Shown piece after piece: positions 38,294-48,858 of a stretch of 64,000 bases of DNA. Both the position numbers and the translations under genes were made by a program. How positions within the stretch are numbered: position 1 is the first letter of the stretch; each line of letters opens with the position of its first letter. The notes beneath the pieces are model-generated. The model had not been told where the DNA came from. It did no database searches and saw only the letters and a list, made by a program, of their open reading frames with translations. The DNA lies in NCBI GenBank assembly GCA_003665825.1, contig QPFY01000008.1, positions 1,240,001 to 1,304,000 of the forward strand, written 5' to 3'. This DNA comes from Microbotryum silenes-acaulis (taxonomy: Eukaryota; Basidiomycota; Microbotryomycetes; Microbotryales; Microbotryaceae).

Positions 38294-40541
38294 CTACTGA
38301 CGCTGGAAATACGAAGTCATTGTCGTCTGAATCCTCGCGGCATCCTGCTCGGCAACAAGAGTCCTGCGAATCCTCCTAGCCTCGTCCTCAAAAGAAATCA
38401 AATCCGTTGGACCTGAGTACCCATTCATAGCAAACCTAAGGAAAACATCAAGCGCTGAGATTGCCTCCTTCAGCGTCGTTCGCTCCGCCGGTCGGAGCTC
38501 TATCTCCGCTTCCTCCTCTCCTCCATCTCCCTCGCAATTCTCCTCCAACTCTTCGGCAATGACCAGGTCCACAATCTCCTGATCGGTCATTTCAGCCCCA
38601 CCAGCAAGGTTCTCCTCCTCCACATCGACGAGAAAGTGGATACTCATCTTCTCGTTGCTCGTAACTATCCCCTTTTCGACCAGCTCATCGTTCGCCGTCT
38701 TCAGAGCGTTCATCGCGTTGATGACGCCGCGATCGCCATCGAGAGGCCCGCGATCGTTGGGAAGAGGTGTATGGTCGGTCGATCCTTTGTTCTTGCGATC
38801 AGACAAGATTTGAGCGTGGCGCCAGCAGTTGGCAATCGTCTCGGGGCGGATGTCGTTCCACGCCTGTCTCGCAAGATTCATCGCTCGAAGCTGATCGATT
38901 GCGTAGATATCGTCGCCGGTTTGACCATCGTCGAACCTTGCAATAGCATTACGGATGAACTTATCAAGCAGAGTGCATCATCATTGATCAGATAGGTTGG
39001 AAAACAGTCTCAAACCTCGGGACTCACCTTCTGCGATAGTTTGCCTTGAAGTTCGCAATGATTCCTTGATCGAGCGGCTGGATTCTTGACGTCTTATTGG
39101 GTGCAAAGTAATGAACTTCGATGTTGGTGATGGAATCAACATCCCTCGTGTGTCCCGAGAAGTTATCGAGCCAGAGTTGCACTTTTCGGCCCTTGCTGCG
39201 AAGCTCGAGATCCCGGGCTTTCAACCATTCGACGTAAAGCTCGCCAGTCATCCACGCCTTCTTGTTCGATCGATAGTAATGATTGTAGTAGCATCCTGGT
39301 TTTTTGTTGAAGCTACGAGGCTTCGCCGCGCTACCAATGATGAAGGGAGGGAGCCGTTCCGATCCGTCGGCGTTGACCGTGAAAGCGAAGGTGATGCGAG
39401 TCTTATTCATCTTGACACCATTTCGACTGTTCCGAGCAAGGCCCGTAGACGGACGCATAGCGTAGAAGAGACCGGTTTCGTCCATGTTGAAGATATCACT
39501 TGGGTCGTACTTGTTCGTAAGATCGACGACTCTTTTGCGCTCCTCTTCGAGCGTTTTCGCATCGACCTTCTCGCCTTCGCCATGGAACTTGTAAGAGCGA
39601 AGATTGTGCCTAGATTCACAAAGAGGAAATTCAGACAATGTAGAACGGCTGACTGGAACAAGAATCACGCGAGTACCTTTTCTTAAAGCCCTGAAGCCAG
39701 CCGTTCGAAAAGGCGAAATCCCGAATCTCGAGTTTGTCGGCAAGTTGTTGACCTTTCAGGCGCAATACATCGGTGGTGATGGTGGTGTTCTGCTCGAGAG
39801 CTTGAGTACACCAGATTGCCAGCGCCTTTTCCAGGTTCGGGTGCATGACGCTGTTGTTGCGCCTCATGCTTCCTTGACCGCTTTCGAGAAGGGCGCGATG
39901 CTCGTCTTCCTTTTTGCGCCATTGGGTGAGCTTTGGCTGGCTCAAGATCGAGATGTCTCGGTGGTTTGGCGAATTGTTGAAATACTTGACGGTGGCCGTG
40001 AGCGTCAACTTGTGCGGTTTTTGATAGTCAAGGACCTTGACAATCTGCGCGGTGGTCGCCGCGCCCTTCGCTTTCGGTCCAAGCTTTTGAGGCTTGGGCT
40101 TAGCCTTTTGAGACGAGGTCGAGGCTGAAGTCGAGCCCTTTGTATGTCGAGAGAGGGCTTGAGGGATTCGCTTTGTTGGCGATTTTTTTGGAGGCGACGA
40201 GGTCAGGTCGAGCATGGTGACCTCATTCGCGGCGGCCCGTGCGCCCGACTCCTCTCGGCAAGGCTTCAGAGGCGGCTGTGAAGGTGCCACAGCCATCATC
40301 AGAAGGTCTGCAATGCAGCAAGCGATCAGTATGTAAATGAAAACTTACCGGTGGGAGAGGTCCATCCCTTTCGAGTTCGACCAGGTGCTTGCGATACGTC
40401 CCATTCGGCGCGATAGGGGGCGAATTGAGGATCGGCGGTGAGTTGACCATGACGATCCTCAAATTCCAGGAAGGGAATGAGACCATGATGATATGAAGAG
40501 GAATTTTTGATGAGGGCTTCTCGGATTGTGAAGATGTTCAT
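38294..40541 (-). CDS. Pogo/Fot-like transposase (CENP-B/Tc5 HTH plus DDE_1)
   Basis: Cut-and-paste transposase of the pogo/Fot/Tigger type. Exons 40541-40349, 40307-39677, 39609-39028 and 38936-38294 give 682 residues, uninterrupted. The N terminus has a helix-turn-helix region (TATVKYFNNSPNHRDISIL) and a Tc5/CENP-B domain (NLEKALAIWCTQALEQN; FAFSNGWLQGFKKR). The DDE_1 catalytic core shows the three acidic positions in FNMDETGLFYAM, LWLDNFSGHTRD and IQPLDQGIIANFK. The C terminus is Glu-rich. The last acceptor is taken at 38937 (TTGCAAG), the only nearby AG that keeps phase after the AG/GTGAGT donor at 39027. The gene lies fully inside perfect TIRs, so the element looks autonomous. Confidence 0.9.
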
Positions 40542-40766
40542 TTCGGCGTCGTTGTCGGCGGAAGAGGAGAGAGAAGCACGTCGCGACTAGCCTGTCAACG
40601 TGTCAACCGCCGCCTTTGCTCTCCTGTGCTCGCTTCTCGGCTGTTTCGGGGCATTTCGAACTCTTCCAGCAGGCGGCTCGTCAACAAGAACGCCGAAGGA
40701 GAGGCCAATTCCTGATCAATCGCTCATTTCCGGCTCTCTCTTATCTTATAATTTGACCTGTAAACC

Positions 40767-40859
40767 CATAAATTATAAGGTATAAGATTGGACAGGTTCT
40801 GTCAGCCAAAAAAGTCGGGAGATTGAAAAGTCCATAAATTTGGACAGGTATAAGATTGG
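40767..40859 (+). repeat. Pogo subterminal repeats, right copies
   Basis: Two copies of the left subterminal motif in the same + orientation: a variant at 40767-40791 and a close match at 40833-40859. An inverted fragment (TTATCTTATAATTTGACCTG) immediately precedes the first. Confidence 0.7.
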
Positions 40860-40862
40860 GCG

Positions 40863-40887
40863 ATATAAATTTTCTCAGGTCTGACTG
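40863..40887 (-). repeat. Pogo element right terminal inverted repeat
   Basis: 25 bp, perfect inverted copy of 38000-38024, followed by the TA target duplication. Confidence 0.95.
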
Positions 40888-40925
40888 TACTTAGCCGCTA
40901 TTCTGCCTCCGGGCGCGGGCCGGGT

Positions 40926-40947
40926 GGGGGGGGGGGGGGGGGGGGGG
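40926..40947. repeat. G22 homopolymer tract
   Basis: Twenty-two consecutive G on the + strand 38 bp right of the pogo element, in the flank upstream of the signal-peptide gene. One of several long G/C homopolymers in the window. Confidence 0.85.
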
Positions 40948-41193
40948 ATGGTATACCATGCCTGTACCAACGTTTTCCTGGGCCGAATTTCAAAAAAGCT
41001 GCCTTAACGCGTTGCGCGCGACCTAGTTTTTTTGGCAGGCTTAATTTGACCCGCATAGGTGCCCAGCGGTGATTCATGACCGGCCCAATACCTGTTTCAC
41101 GCCCACGCCTCTCTCCCTCTCTTTCTCTCTCTCTCTCTCTCGCCTTCCTATTCCACTCCGCTCCTCAACTCTTCACTGGAACTTCAGATCGAG

Positions 41194-41315
41194 ATGAAAG
41201 CATCGCTCCTCTCCCTCGTCGGCCTCGCGCTCGCGATCACCGTCGTTCAAGGAGACGATGTCCACTTGGCCCTTCCCAGCTGTTCTCCAAAAACTTGCCC
41301 TGGTACATTCTACTA
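41194..41315 (+). pseudogene. 5' part of a secreted-protein gene split by a Helitron dimer
   Basis: ATG at 41194 follows a CT-rich leader (CT repeats at 41112-41140). It opens a typical signal peptide (MKASLLSLVGLALAITVVQG, cleavage likely after VQG), then a mature start with cysteines (LPSCSPKTCP). The frame runs into the 5' end of Helitron B at 41316. Joining 41315 to 46318 keeps the same frame open to a GTAAGT donor-like site at 46411; alternatively GTACAT at 41303 and an AG at 46374 would make a 70-nt intron. Family unknown; small cysteine-bearing secreted protein, possibly CFEM-like. Confidence 0.55.
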
Positions 41316-42248
41316 TCTACTAAACTACTAAAAGAATCTGTCGCGTCAGACAAAGAACGTCAAAGAACAAAAGACAAACCACGTGGCGTGACGTCATCGG
41401 CAGCTCTCGGTCCAGCGCGTCCCAGCTAGCTAGCGCTGTTTCAGCATGGATCGGCCAGCAACAGACCGTTTCGCCTACGTTCGCCGAGGTTCCATTTTCC
41501 ATCAAAGCAGCCTGGCACATGACTCTCTGCTTCCCGAAGCAGACTGAAACGACCTGTCTTGCGTGTCTACCACATCGTAGCGTAGTTCCTTCAATCATCC
41601 AGTTCCTGCCACTGCCGAAATCTATGCCAGACCTCGGGTAGAGTCGGCCAGTGCGCCAATTCTGCCGTCAGGGGCCCCGCCAGCGTGTCACGGCTTGCCG
41701 ACACTGGACTTCACTCCACGACGTTCCGCGGCCTTCCGCGACATTCTATGAGCCCGGTTTAACCTGAGGCGCAGGCTTCTCCATCTTTCTCCCTCCTGCT
41801 CTTCACACCTTACCCATCGCCACCTCGAGCTCGCGACACCCGAAGGGGTCGTCGTAGCTCTGCAACGAATACGGGACAAGTTTTCTCAAGAAATGGCTGC
41901 CGCATGTAGCATAACTACGGATTCGAGTAAGTAACTTCATGAACTGTGCTCTTGGTGTGGGATTGTTCAGGAGCTAATGGAAACTACCAAACAGCAATTC
42001 CCTTCAACACGTCTTCTTTGAATGTCAACCCTCGAGTTGTTTCTTCACCATTAGCTGGTGACACTGCATGCGTGAGTTATCCCTTGACATGGCTGTGCAG
42101 TCTTAGATATGACGGAAAACCTGATACGAAAAACAGACATGGGACGTCAGTGACACAGCGGAAGGATTGAGCGGAAGGATTGACTTCGTACGGTTGAGAA
42201 TCCGGGTCATTGGGACACTAAATGTGAGTCTTCACTGCCATTGCTACA

Positions 42249-42726
42249 GATGGACCACAGCAAGAATACTGATAGTTGTAACGAATCACGCAAGAAAACA
42301 GGCTCTGATTCCGTGAATTGCGGCTCACCATCCCGTGGCAGATCCTCAACGGCTCGGTTCGGTGGAGTGACCGTCGTGTTGGCAGGTGTGTGCCAATCTT
42401 TCAAAAGCAAAGCGCAGGGCAGCATGACTGACTGACCGGTTGGACTGTAACATCACAGGTGATTCGAAGCAATGCCTTCCCGTTATTCCCAAGTCATCGC
42501 CTGCACAAATCGTCGATGGACAACAGCAAGAATACTGATAGTTGTAACAGATTGCGCAAGAAAACGGGCTCTGGTTGCGTGAATTGCGGCTCACCATCCC
42601 GTGGCAGATCCTCAACGGCTCGGTTCGGTGGGGTGACCTTCGTGTTGGCAGGTGTGTGCCAATCTTTCAAAAGCAAAACGCAGGGCAGCATGACTAACTG
42701 ACCGGTTGGACTGTAACATCACAGGG
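42249..42726 (+). repeat. Internal duplication in Helitron B
   Basis: A segment of about 212 bp (42249-42460) recurs at 42515-42726 (offset 266) with small differences. It spans the helicase exon coding FGGVTVVLAG and the following intron, so the duplication breaks the helicase gene. Copies A, C and D show this block once. Confidence 0.85.
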
Positions 42727-42786
42727 GATTCGTGACCGAAACGGAACGGGCAAACGCACAGGACTTTGCAGATTGGCTCTTAGGAG

Positions 42787-43578
42787 TTGGAGATGGCTCG
42801 GCGAACAAAACAGAAAACTCTATTGCTCCCACGTGAGCTTCTCCTGCCGGCGATCACGAGGAGCAGATCCGGGTTAATCAGACACGTTTATCCCGTCCCC
42901 GCGCTCGAACTGGACAATATGTCAATAGGCGAAAAAGTCGAATATTTCCGAGATCGAGCAATTCTGGCGCCCAAAAATTCGCAGGTGGATCAGATCAACG
43001 ACATGGTACTCGACCTGCTGCCGGGTGACGCTCAAATGTTCTACAGCGCGGATTCGGTCGAAAACGAAGACGAATCACTTTTCTCGATCGAGTACCTTCA
43101 GAGTCTCAACATCGCCGGGATGCCGTTGCACACTGCAAAATTCAAAGTGGGATGTCCCGTCATGCTCCTCAGAAACTTGGACCCCGCCGCGGGGCTGTGC
43201 AACGGCACAAGGCTGTTGTTAACTCGGTTACACACGCGCGTGCTCGAGGCCATCATTCTCACAGGAGATCATGCTGGACAGCCCGTTTTGTTGCCACGGA
43301 TCACGCTGAAGACAGGGTCATCAGCTGAGCTTCCGTTCACTCTGCATCGGACGCAGTTTCCGATTCGGCTCGCAATGGCTATGACGATCAACAAGTCGCA
43401 AGGACAGTCACTCGCGCAGGTAGGAGTGTGTGTAGAAACGCCCGTCTTTTCTCACGGCCAGTTGTACGTCGCGTTGTGCCGAGCAACGAATGTGGACGGT
43501 GTCAGAGTTTTGCTTCATCAGACTGAGAACGGAGAAGCGGATAATGTTGAAATTAAGAGTTACCTCAAAGCTCCATAG
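42787..43578 (+). pseudogene. Helitron helicase C-terminal region (copy B), longest fragment
   Basis: A 263-codon frame covering the Pif1-like helicase C-terminal half: [91 protein letters not shown]. These are typical Helitron helicase motifs V and VI, except that the usual LYVALSRAT has Cys for Ser. Upstream, the preceding helicase stretch ([19 protein letters not shown]) is in another frame, so a one-base shift near 42820 disconnects it. Not a functional helicase alone. Confidence 0.85.
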
Positions 43579-45580
43579 TGAGGGTCCGGCAATAGCAGGT
43601 GAGGGATGTCGATGTCGGGAGGCACCCGTGAAAAGGTCACACTCGACGCGGGTCTCGACGACGGTCTGAGCCCATCATCGGGCTCCCAGAGAACAAAAAA
43701 GTAGTTCAGTGATGAAATGAAGGCTCTGTACATTTGATCGTCGTCGCGCTCTTCTCTCCCGACTTCAACCACTACGCTTCCGTTACTCAACAGTACCGCA
43801 GCTGTTGCAGCAAAGTACATCACATTGCAGCGAGTCAACGGTTACGGTGGGAGGTGGCGCGCGGAGCGCGCCGCCGCACCTAGTCTACTAAAGACGTAAC
43901 GGGAGACAAAGAACGTCAAAGAACGTCAAAGAACGAAAGACAAACCAAAAGACAAACCACGTGGCGTGACGTCATAGCCTCTCGGTCCAGCGCGTCCCAG
44001 CTAGCTAGCGCTGTTTCAGCTTGGGTCCGCCAGCGACAGACCGTTTCGCCCACGTTCGCCGAGGTTCCAACGTTCGTCGAGGTTCCATTTCCCATCAAAG
44101 CAGCCTGGCACATGACTCTCTGCTTCCCAGACGACCGGTTTTGCGTGCCTGCCACGTCGTAGTGTAGTCCCTTCAACCATCCAGTTCTGCTACTGCCGAA
44201 GAGTCATCTGCAAGCTTTCACGTCCCGTCTCCTGTACAACAATCTTCATGGAGAGCAGCAGGGCAGCAGAGACGTCGGCAGCTGCTCGCGTTGCTCCTCC
44301 TCCGCACAATCCGACTCCTCCCCTCCCGCTCTAATCGCAGACGTCGCCGCCAGCAACCTCGAACAATCGCCGAAGCTCAGCGACAACGACGCCTTCGCGA
44401 GAAGCAGCCGCGCGAAACCGATCAACACGACGTCGCGCAAACTGGTTCGTCAATTCAACCTGCACCGGCAGCAGGCAGCCTCAGTGTCGCACGGCAAGTG
44501 CAACGGGCCCGCAGTTCTTCACCTCCAAGCCTGACATTCGTTCGTCCACTTGAAGCAGTTCCAGACCTCGGGTAGCGTCGGCCAGTGCGCCAATTCCGCC
44601 GTTAAGGGCCCCACGCCTTGCGGACACTGGGCTTCACTCCACGACGTCCCGCGGCCTTCCGCGACATTCTATGAGCCCGGTTTAAACTGAGGCGCAGGCT
44701 CCTCCATCTTTCTCCCTCCGGCTCTTCACACCCTACCCATCGCCACCTCGAGCTCGCGACATCCGACTGAAGCGGTCGTCGTGGAAGCTCTGCAACGAAT
44801 ACGGGATCAAGAAATGGCTGCCACATGCAGCATAGCTACGAATTCGAGTAAGTAACTTCATGAACTTTGCTCTTGGTGTGGGATTGTTCAGAATCTAATG
44901 GAACCCTACCAAGCAGAAATTCCCTTCAACGCGTCCTCTTTGAATGTCAACCCTCGAGATGTTCCTTCACCGTCAGCTGGTGATACTGCATGTGTGAGTC
45001 ATCCCTTGACATGGCTGTGTAGTCTTAGATATGACGGAAAAACTGATACGAAGAACAGACATTGGACGTCAGTGATACAGCGGAAGAATTGACTTCGTAC
45101 GGTTGAGAATCCGGGTTCATGGGACACAAAATGTGAGTCTTCACTGCCATTGCTACAGATGGACAACAGCAAGAATACTGATAGTTCCATAGGACGAATC
45201 ACGCAAAAAAAACAGGTTCCGTGAATTGCGGCTCACTATCCGTGGCAGATCCTCAACGGCTCGGTTCGGTGGAGTGACCGTCGTGTTGGCAGGTGTGTGC
45301 CAATCTTTCAAAAGCAAAGCGCAGGGCAGCATGACTAACTGACCGGTTAGACTCTAACATCACAGGGGATCCGAAGCAATGCCTTCCCGTTATTCCAAGT
45401 CATCGCCTACACAAATCGTCGACGCTTGCATCATGGAATGCTGACTTCTGGGGGGAAGTTGAGGTGCTGCATCTCTCTGTAAGTAGAGCGCAGACAAACA
45501 TGCGTCTTCTGGCCGCTGCAGACCGCATGACCGAAACGGAACAGGCAAAGGCACAGGTCTTTCAGATTGGCTCTTAGGAG

Positions 45581-45925
45581 TTGGAGACGGGTCGGCGAAC
45601 GAAACAGAAGACTATCGCGCTCTTATGGGAGCTTCTGCTGCCGGCGACCACGAGGAACAGCTCCGGGTTGATTAGACACGTTTATCCCGTCCCTGCGCTC
45701 GAACTGGACAATACGTCAATAGGCGAAAAAGTCGAATACTTCCGAGATCGAGCAATTCTGGCGCCCAAAAATTTGCAGGTGGATCACATCAACGACATGG
45801 TGCTCGACCTGTTGCCGGGTGACGCTCAAACGTTCTACAGCGCGGATTCGGTCGAAAACGAAGACGAATCACTGTTCTCGATCGAGTATCTTCAGAGTCT
45901 CAACATCACCGGGTTGGCGTTGCTC
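45581..45925 (+). pseudogene. Helitron helicase fragment (copy C)
   Basis: Contains [38 protein letters not shown] and [20 protein letters not shown], then is cut off after NITGLAL by the duplicated block. A helicase segment ending NMRLLAAADRMTETEQAKAQ lies just upstream (45495-45560) after a short intron-like GTAAGT...CAG, out of frame with the rest. Confidence 0.8.
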
Positions 45926-46088
45926 CGAACAAAAAAGCAGTTCAGTGATGAAATGAGAGGCGCTGATGCAGCCCCGTCGATGTTTCCAGCTGGTCGAAGG
46001 GTCGTTGCTCCGAACAAAAAAGCAGTTCAGTGATGAAATGAGAGGCGCTGATGCAGCCCCGTCGATGTTTCCAGCTGGTCGAAGGGTC
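45919..46088 (+). repeat. 85-bp tandem duplication in Helitron C
   Basis: 45919-46003 is repeated immediately at 46004-46088 with near identity. It begins GTTGCTCCGAAC and ends GTCGAAGGGTC. Confidence 0.9.
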
Positions 46089-46317
46089 TCGACGACGGTC
46101 TGAGCCCATCATTGGGCTCCCGGAGAACAAAAAAGTAGTTCAATGACGAAATGAAGGCTCTGTACATTTGATCGTCGTCGCGCGCTTCTCTCCCGACTTC
46201 AGCCACTACGCTTCCGTTACTCAACAGTACCGCAGCTGTTGCAGCAAAGTACATCACATTGCAGCGGGTCAATGGTTACGGTGTGAGGTGGCGCGCGGAG
46301 CGCGCCGCCGAACCTAG

Positions 46318-46410
46318 TGTACTACTGAAGACGTTTGCGTTCTGCTTGTCCCTGGGTTGGTTACCTGAACCCAGTAAACCCTCGGAGTGTGCCGCCTCTT
46401 GCGTCACGGA
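46318..46410 (+). pseudogene. Continuation of the Helitron-split reading frame
   Basis: Directly right of Helitron C. Read in the frame of the 41194 start it is open to a GTAAGT at 46411 and ends with a cysteine-containing stretch (PSECAASCVTE). Downstream exons could not be identified in 46412-47260. Confidence 0.45.
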
Positions 46411-47304
46411 GTAAGTGACGGAACTTGACCGGGGCCGCCGGTGGTCCGGTCAGCCCAGCCGACCGGACCGAGACCGGACCCGACCCCGGGAGCTACTTGC
46501 ATCGACAACTTTCACGATGCCACTGTCTGATTAGTGTTGCTTTTTCATCATCAGTTACACAATCTGCTATGTTAACTGTAAATCTCCACCGCTCCGCGAG
46601 AGATGTCAGTCCCACTGTAGCAACGTGTATGTTAGCCTCTAGCCGCTCCCAGCTCGATTTCCGAAGGCGTTGCCCCATCCGCTGAGGCAGTTCCCCAACG
46701 AACCGAGGTCGGCTACTGAATCCATCGGACATACGGCGTGCAGGGGGAAGTCATGTCTGGAACATTGCCACAAATAGTCCTTCCCCGGCTCAAGGTATTC
46801 GATCCCGATTTTGCCTTCCCACGCGGCGCAGTCGAGGATTCACAACGTGGCGGCGACGACGACGACGAACGACAACGGTTAGAACAGGAGAGAGGGCGAG
46901 GGGCGGGAAGGAGTAGGAGAAGGTGTGCTGAATGGTATTAGGGATGGGTTGAGGTGAGATGGCGAGAGATGGCGAGACGGACGCGAGCTTGTTTGGTCTT
47001 TGGTGTTTGTTCATTTTGGTTGGATCGATGAAATATGCACATTCTTCATCACTTGGGAATGCTTGGGGGAGGACGTCTCTCGTGTCTGAACTTTAGCTCG
47101 TAATTTCCGGCGAGACAGTGATCACGTTGGATGTTATCGTTGTCATCGTTGTCATCACTCGATGAGCTATGGTCGACTCTTCCCATGCACCGCCTTGCTT
47201 GCACCCAGAGAGGCTGCCCCGGATGGCAAGAGAAATGTGATCCCCATCAGATCATACCTATCTACATCTATCTATCTACAAACTACTAAATCTATCTATC
47301 TACA
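46411..47304. other. Spacer between Helitrons C and D
   Basis: About 0.9 kb of host-like sequence, probably the rest of the interrupted locus. A frame at 46738-46941 is Arg/Asp-rich without recognisable domain. 47262-47320 has TCTATCTA repeats and two copies, 30 bp apart, of the Helitron 5' terminal word TCTACAAACTACTAAA (47275 and 47305). Confidence 0.5.
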
Positions 47305-48199
47305 TCTACAAACTACTAAAAACAACTGTCGTCTACACAAAGAACGTCAAAGAACAAAAGACAAACCAGGGAGACAAAGAACGTCAAAGAACAACCACGT
47401 GGCGTGACGTCATAGGCAGCTCTCGGTCCAGTGCGTCCCAGCTAGCTAGCGCTGTTTGAGAATGGGTCGGCCAGCCACGGACCGTTTCACCTACGTTCGC
47501 CGAGGTTCCAACGTTCGCCGAGGTTCCATTTCCCATCAAAGCAGCCTGGCACATGACCCTCCGCTTCCCGAAGCAGACTGAGACGACCTGTTTTGCGTGT
47601 CTACCACATTGTAGCGTAGTTCCTTCAATCATCCAGTTCCTGCCACTGCCGAAATCTATGCCAGACCTCGGGTAGTGTCGGCCAGTGCGCCAATTCCGCC
47701 GTTAGGGGCCCCGCCAGCGTGTCACGGCTTGCCGACACTGGGCTTCACTCCACGACGTTCCGCGGCCTTCCGCGACATTCTATGAGCCCGGTTTAAACTG
47801 AGGCGCAGGCTTCTCCATCTTTCTCCCTCCTGCTCTTCACACCTTACCCATCCCACCTCATCCCATCGCCACCTCGAGCTCGCGACACCCGAAGGGGTCG
47901 TCGTGAAAGCTTTGCAACGAGTACGGGACAAGTTTTCTCAAGAAATGGCTGCCGCATGCAGCATAGCTACGGATTCGAGTAAGTAACTTCATGAACTGTG
48001 CTCTTGGTGTGGGATTGTTCAGGAGCTAATGGAAAACTACCCCAAGCAGCAATTCCCTTCAACACGTCTTCTTTTCGAGTTGTTTTTCTTCACCATCAGC
48101 TGGTGACACTGCATGCGTGAGTTATGACTTGACATGGCTGTGCAGTCTTAGATATGACGGAAAAACTGATACGAAAAAAGACATTGGACGTCAGTGACA

Positions 48200-48326
48200 G
48201 GAGGTGACCCTATCCCCGAAAAGGGGGGGCACCCACCGTGGCCTGTCTGGGAAAACGACATCGATGCCCACAAACATCCCATATTCTACAACAACGTTCG
48301 CGAAGGAAGCAGGCCACGGGAAAATA
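48200..48326 (+). other. 127-bp insertion unique to Helitron D
   Basis: Interrupts sequence that is continuous in copy B (GTCAGTGACA / CAGCGG). It contains a small hairpin (CCCCGAAAAGGGG, 48214-48226) and an 8-bp inverted repeat GTGGCCTG...CAGGCCAC (48238-48245, 48310-48317). Minus-strand translation gives a protein-like stretch (FANVVVEYGMFVGIDVVF). Possibly captured host DNA. Confidence 0.55.
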
Positions 48327-48600
48327 CAGCGGAAGGATTGACTTCGTACGGTTGAGAATCCGGGTCCATGGGACACTAAATGTGAGTCTTCACTGTCATT
48401 GCTACAGATGGACAACAGCAAGAATACTGATAGTTGTAATAAACGAATCACGCAGAAAACAGGCTCTGGTTCCTTGCGGCTCACCATCCCCTGGCAGATC
48501 CTCAACGGCTCGGTTCGGTGGAGTGTGGAGTGACCGTATGTTGGCAGGTGTGTGCAATCTTTCAAAAGCAAAGCGCAGGGCAGCATGACTGACTGACCGG

Positions 48601-48858
48601 TTGGATCATGCTGGACAGCCAGTTTCGTTGCCACGGATCACGCTGAAGACAGGGTCATCAGCTGAGCTTTCGTTCACTCTGCATCGGACGCAGTTTACAA
48701 TTCGGCTGGCAATGGCTATGACGTTCAGCAAGTTGCAAGAGCAGTCACTTGCGCAGGTAGGAGTGTGTCTGGAGACGCCCGTCTTTTCTCACGGCCAGTT
48801 GTATGTCGCGTTGTCCCGAGCAACGAATGTGGACGCTGTCAGAAACGTCCTGAAATGA
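48601..48858 (+). pseudogene. Helitron helicase extreme C terminus (copy D)
   Basis: Contains [20 protein letters not shown] and an intact [15 protein letters not shown], but the preceding motif has decayed to AMAMTFSKLQEQS from the usual [11 protein letters not shown]. It ends at a TGA at 48856-48858. Remnant only. Confidence 0.8.

Larger units (their letters stand above)
38000..40887 (-). mobile_element. Complete pogo-type (Tc1/mariner superfamily) DNA transposon
   Basis: 2888-bp element bounded by perfect 25-bp terminal inverted repeats (38000-38024 and 40863-40887; sequence starts CAGTCAGACCTGAGAAAA) and flanked on both sides by TA (37998-37999, 40888-40889), the expected target-site duplication. 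It carries one intact four-exon transposase gene on the minus strand. It sits about 120 bp upstream of the KDZ transposase start, so it may have inserted into the 5' flank of the KDZ element. Confidence 0.93.
41316..43883 (+). mobile_element. Helitron copy B, first unit of a tandem dimer
   Basis: 2568 bp. The 5' end is TCTACTAAACTACTAAAAG preceded by A; the 3' end is hairpin GGCGCGCGGAGCGCGCC plus GCCGCAC plus CTAG at 43880-43883. The next base begins copy C's 5' terminus (TCTACTAAAG), with no host base between. The interior has remnants of an intron-bearing Pif1-like helicase gene (for example FGGVTVVLAG spliced to DSKQCLPVIPKSS across 42389-42459) and a longer C-terminal frame, but no Rep/HUH motif. 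Non-autonomous. Confidence 0.88.
43884..46317 (+). mobile_element. Helitron copy C, second unit of the tandem dimer
   Basis: 2434 bp. The 5' TCTACTAAAGACGTAACGGG directly abuts copy B's CTAG; the 3' end is the same hairpin with GCCGAAC and CTAG (46314-46317), followed by T. It carries a unique ~300-bp block near 44210-44570 absent from B and D. The helicase is truncated and followed by an 85-bp tandem duplication. Non-autonomous. Confidence 0.85.

Noticed and set aside
41076..41429. 117-codon frame starting before the signal-peptide gene
   Set aside because: It is out of frame with the signal peptide and crosses into the Helitron; CT-repeat translation only.
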